A program made the translations under genes and the position numbers. The notes beneath the pieces are model-generated. The model saw only the letters and a program-made list of their open reading frames with translations, had not been told where the DNA came from and searched no databases. This document shows positions 62,660-64,000 of a stretch of 64,000 nucleotides of DNA, piece after piece. The stretch is from SAR92 clade bacterium H455 (GTDB lineage Bacteria; Pseudomonadota; Gammaproteobacteria; Pseudomonadales; Porticoccaceae), in NCBI GenBank assembly GCA_024802545.1, contig CP103416.1, positions 2,893,584 through 2,957,583 of the forward strand, written 5' to 3'. Position 1 is the first letter of the stretch; the number at the start of each line of letters is the position of its first letter.

Positions 62660-63292
62660 TTAACGCTGCGGTGTTTCTGCAGCTTTCGCATTCATGGGAT
62701 CGGTGACCCGCCAATTCTTGGTGTACTTACAATAAAGCTCGTAAAAACTGGGGAGCGCCAGTATCAAGTAGGCATTAGTCTCTGCCAGCTCTTCAAATAG
62801 ACGCGAGTAGTCGACCAAGAATAGTCCTCTATCAAAAACTGCGCCAACGACTAAGAGCAGAAAACAAACTGTGAAGTTGTGTGAGTATTTACCACCCCGA
62901 AGGCGCTGTATGTGAGATTTAAAACCACCATGCTTAATAACCATACCTGCATAGAAGGACCATACAGCTAGTAGCAAGATCGTCCTTCCGGCGCCATGTA
63001 ACAGAAAGCCAACACGCTCTATGACTGGCAATAACTCGAGATCAATTTCACGGGTAAAAAAACTAAGACATAACAGGCTAGCGCCCAAGTATGCCAAAGC
63101 AGTATCGCCAGAGCTGAACCTCGCAAGACAGAAGTAGACTATGGCCGAAACAGCAAGAAAGAGACCCTGAAGGTTTTCTAGCAACGCGTTCTCACCATGT
63201 AGGTGATGCTGATCAAAGCGAATCACAAACCAGGCGAAGAGTATGTTTACCACTAGCAGTGGCTTCCAATATTGTAACAAGACTCTAGTCAC
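62660..63292 (-). CDS. Multi-pass membrane protein of unknown function
   Basis: A 210-residue protein with about six hydrophobic segments and short charged loops (LRGGKYSHNF, YCKYTKNWRV). I do not recognise the family. It is isolated: 94 bases separate it from the permease downstream, and no gene lies upstream before the 5S rRNA. The ORF length and composition support a real gene, but no function can be assigned. Confidence 0.75.
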   Translation of the reverse strand: MTRVLLQYWKPLLVVNILFAWFVIRFDQHHLHGENALLENLQGLFLAVSAIVYFCLARFSSGDTALAYLGASLLCLSFFTREIDLELLPVIERVGFLLHGAGRTILLLAVWSFYAGMVIKHGGFKSHIQRLRGGKYSHNFTVCFLLLVVGAVFDRGLFLVDYSRLFEELAETNAYLILALPSFYELYCKYTKNWRVTDPMNAKAAETPQR

Positions 63293-63639
63293 GGAGTTGT
63301 CTCCAATGTTATTGCGATCTTCTATGATCAGGTGTTAATAAGATCTATCTAAACACAGCATGGCGCAACACACAAAAGGCTAAAAGTAGTTTTACTTGGG
63401 GCTGAAAGACTTACATGTTGCAGGAATTAATTGCAATTGAGGCGAGCATAGTTGTTTACGACATCAAAGTAGCACACCTGTTCATCCTGAAGGGACGAAA
63501 TTACTAGAGAGAACACAATCAAATAATAAGATCTCTCAGATTCACTCGAGAACAGTGTTGTCACGGTGGTCTAAGGGTTTGTAGCCTGTGCGGTGGGAAT
63601 CACCTGACGTAGAGGCTAGCGCGAACCAGCCACATTGAC
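63293..63639. other. Gene-free stretch upstream of the membrane protein
   Basis: About 350 bases with no credible reading frame. A small hairpin GGTG-GGAAT-CACC lies near 63591-63603. No promoter for the membrane-protein gene could be assigned with confidence. Confidence 0.5.
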
Positions 63640-63680
63640 GCCACCCCGAGAAGCGCAGCGACGGGGGGATCTCCCGCTGT
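63640..63680. repeat. Palindromic CACCCCGAG...CGGGGGGATCTCCC element
   Basis: CCCCG (63644-63648) pairs with CGGGG (63662-63666) across AGAAGCGCAGCGA, and GGGGGATCTCCC follows. This resembles the widespread intergenic palindromes of the type CATCCCGAGCGAAGCGAGGGATCT. Recognition is by eye only. Confidence 0.45.
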
Positions 63681-63696
63681 TGGCTAAATTTTAAGC

Positions 63697-63735
63697 AAAA
63701 AAAACCCCGCACGGGTTAACGTACGGGGGTTTTTA
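63697..63735. terminator. Second terminator beyond the 5S 3'-end remnant
   Basis: CCCCG (63705-63709) and CGGGG (63724-63728) form a stem flanked by A- and T-tracts, so it works on both strands. It is the second copy of a '5S 3' end plus terminator' module. Confidence 0.8.
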
Positions 63736-63759
63736 TTTAGAAGCCTGGCGATGACCTAC
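63729..63759 (-). pseudogene. Remnant of a second 5S rRNA 3' end
   Basis: GCCTGGCGATGACCTAC (63743-63759) is identical to the 3' end of the intact 5S rRNA at 63931-63947, and the adjacent TTTTTATTTAGAA also matches the sequence beyond that gene. The identity stops abruptly at 63760. Only the last ~17 bases of a 5S gene remain, next to a terminator. Confidence 0.8.
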
Positions 63760-63765
63760 AGTGAA

Positions 63766-63833
63766 TTGCGAACGTCGTTCGCAACCGCGTCGCGGCGCCT
63801 TTGGCGTCCAAAAGCCGTACCTTCGGTACAGGC
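63766..63833. repeat. Row of four adjacent palindromes
   Basis: TTGCGAACG-T-CGTTCGCAA (63766-63784), CCGCG-T-CGCGG (63785-63795), CGCC-TTT-GGCG (63796-63806), and GCCGTACC-TTC-GGTAC-A-GGC (63814-63833). They lie back to back between the 5S remnant and the true 5S terminator. A REP/BIME-like mobile palindrome or rRNA-spacer element is possible. Confidence 0.75.
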
Positions 63834-63879
63834 GTTTTCACATGGACCCGATAGTAGTAACTGAACATAATCGCATCCA

Positions 63880-63925
63880 AAAAATAAAAAACCCCAGCTA
63901 CTTACGCAACTGGGGTTTTTATTTT
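63880..63925 (-). terminator. rRNA operon terminator after 5S
   Basis: ACCCCAG (63891-63897) pairs with CTGGGGT (63910-63916), flanked by long A/T tracts, starting 15 bases after the 5S 3' end on the minus strand. It ends the rRNA operon that enters the window from the right. Confidence 0.92.
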
Positions 63926-63930
63926 TAGAA

Positions 63931-64000
63931 GCCTGGCGATGACCTACTCTCACATGGGGAAACCCCACACTACCATCGGCGATGAACCATTTCACTACTG
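63931..64000 (-). rRNA. rrf: 5S ribosomal RNA, 3' part (cut by window edge)
   Basis: The minus strand reads CAGTAGTGAAATGG at the edge and ends CATCGCCAGGC, the conserved 3' half of gammaproteobacterial 5S rRNA. About 70 of ~116-120 bases are visible; the rest, with 23S and 16S, lies to the right. Confidence 0.95.

Noticed and set aside
63560..63610. Resemblance of AAGGGTTTGTAGCCTGTGCGG to the 3' part of 6S RNA
   Set aside because: Only a short match; the pairing 5' end, the central bubble and the ygfA context are missing.
63756..63995. 79-codon open frame on the minus strand
   Set aside because: It overlaps the 5S rRNA, its terminator and the palindrome row; the peptide is a by-product of structured RNA and repeat sequence.

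Overview
The window comes from the chromosome of a marine-type gammaproteobacterium, most likely order Cellvibrionales (SAR92/Porticoccaceae-like). This is an inference from the lptD-surA-pdxA-rsmA-apaGH order, the amgK-murU pair divergent from lptD, two tuf genes encoding a 407-residue EF-Tu with an insertion after the NKAD motif, and moderate GC. No transposase, integrase, prophage or CRISPR array was seen.

Layout. 1-4148 (+): leuS (5'-truncated by the window edge), lptE, holA. 4380-11075 (+): an accessory block of a receiver-less sigma-54 activator followed by five secretion/fibril genes that look like a Fap-type functional amyloid operon (minor fibril protein, FapC-like fibre protein with three repeats, FapD-like C39 peptidase, FapE-like protein, FapF-like outer-membrane pore). 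A full-consensus sigma-54 promoter precedes the first fap-like gene and a second, weaker one precedes the FapE-like gene. 11114-14956 (-): DASS transporter, DUF2007, VanZ-like protein, murU, amgK (peptidoglycan recycling; amgK has no canonical start codon). 15120-24096 (+): lptD, surA, pdxA, rsmA, apaG, apaH, M13 peptidase.

24229-59515 is the main gene-expression region, almost all on the minus strand. In transcription order: a tRNA cluster with tufB, tRNA-Trp, secE, nusG, rplKA, rplJL, rpoBC; rpsL, rpsG, fusA; tufA; and the S10-spc-alpha operons ending rpoA-rplQ. One plus-strand gene, a second EF-G (fusA2-type), sits between fusA and tufA. Good sigma-70 promoters precede rpsL, rpsJ and the first tRNA, and all three share a CGCTCC discriminator, suggesting common growth-rate control.

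59538-63292 (-): birA-coaX-small membrane protein, a TSUP permease and a multi-pass membrane protein of unknown function. 63293-64000 holds no protein gene: the 3' end of a 5S rRNA with its terminator, then a row of palindromes, a second copy of only the 5S 3' end, and a second terminator, suggesting a decayed duplicate 5S gene.

The most interesting part is the sigma-54-controlled Fap-like amyloid locus. The Fap assignment rests on gene order and motifs recalled from the family, not on a database search.
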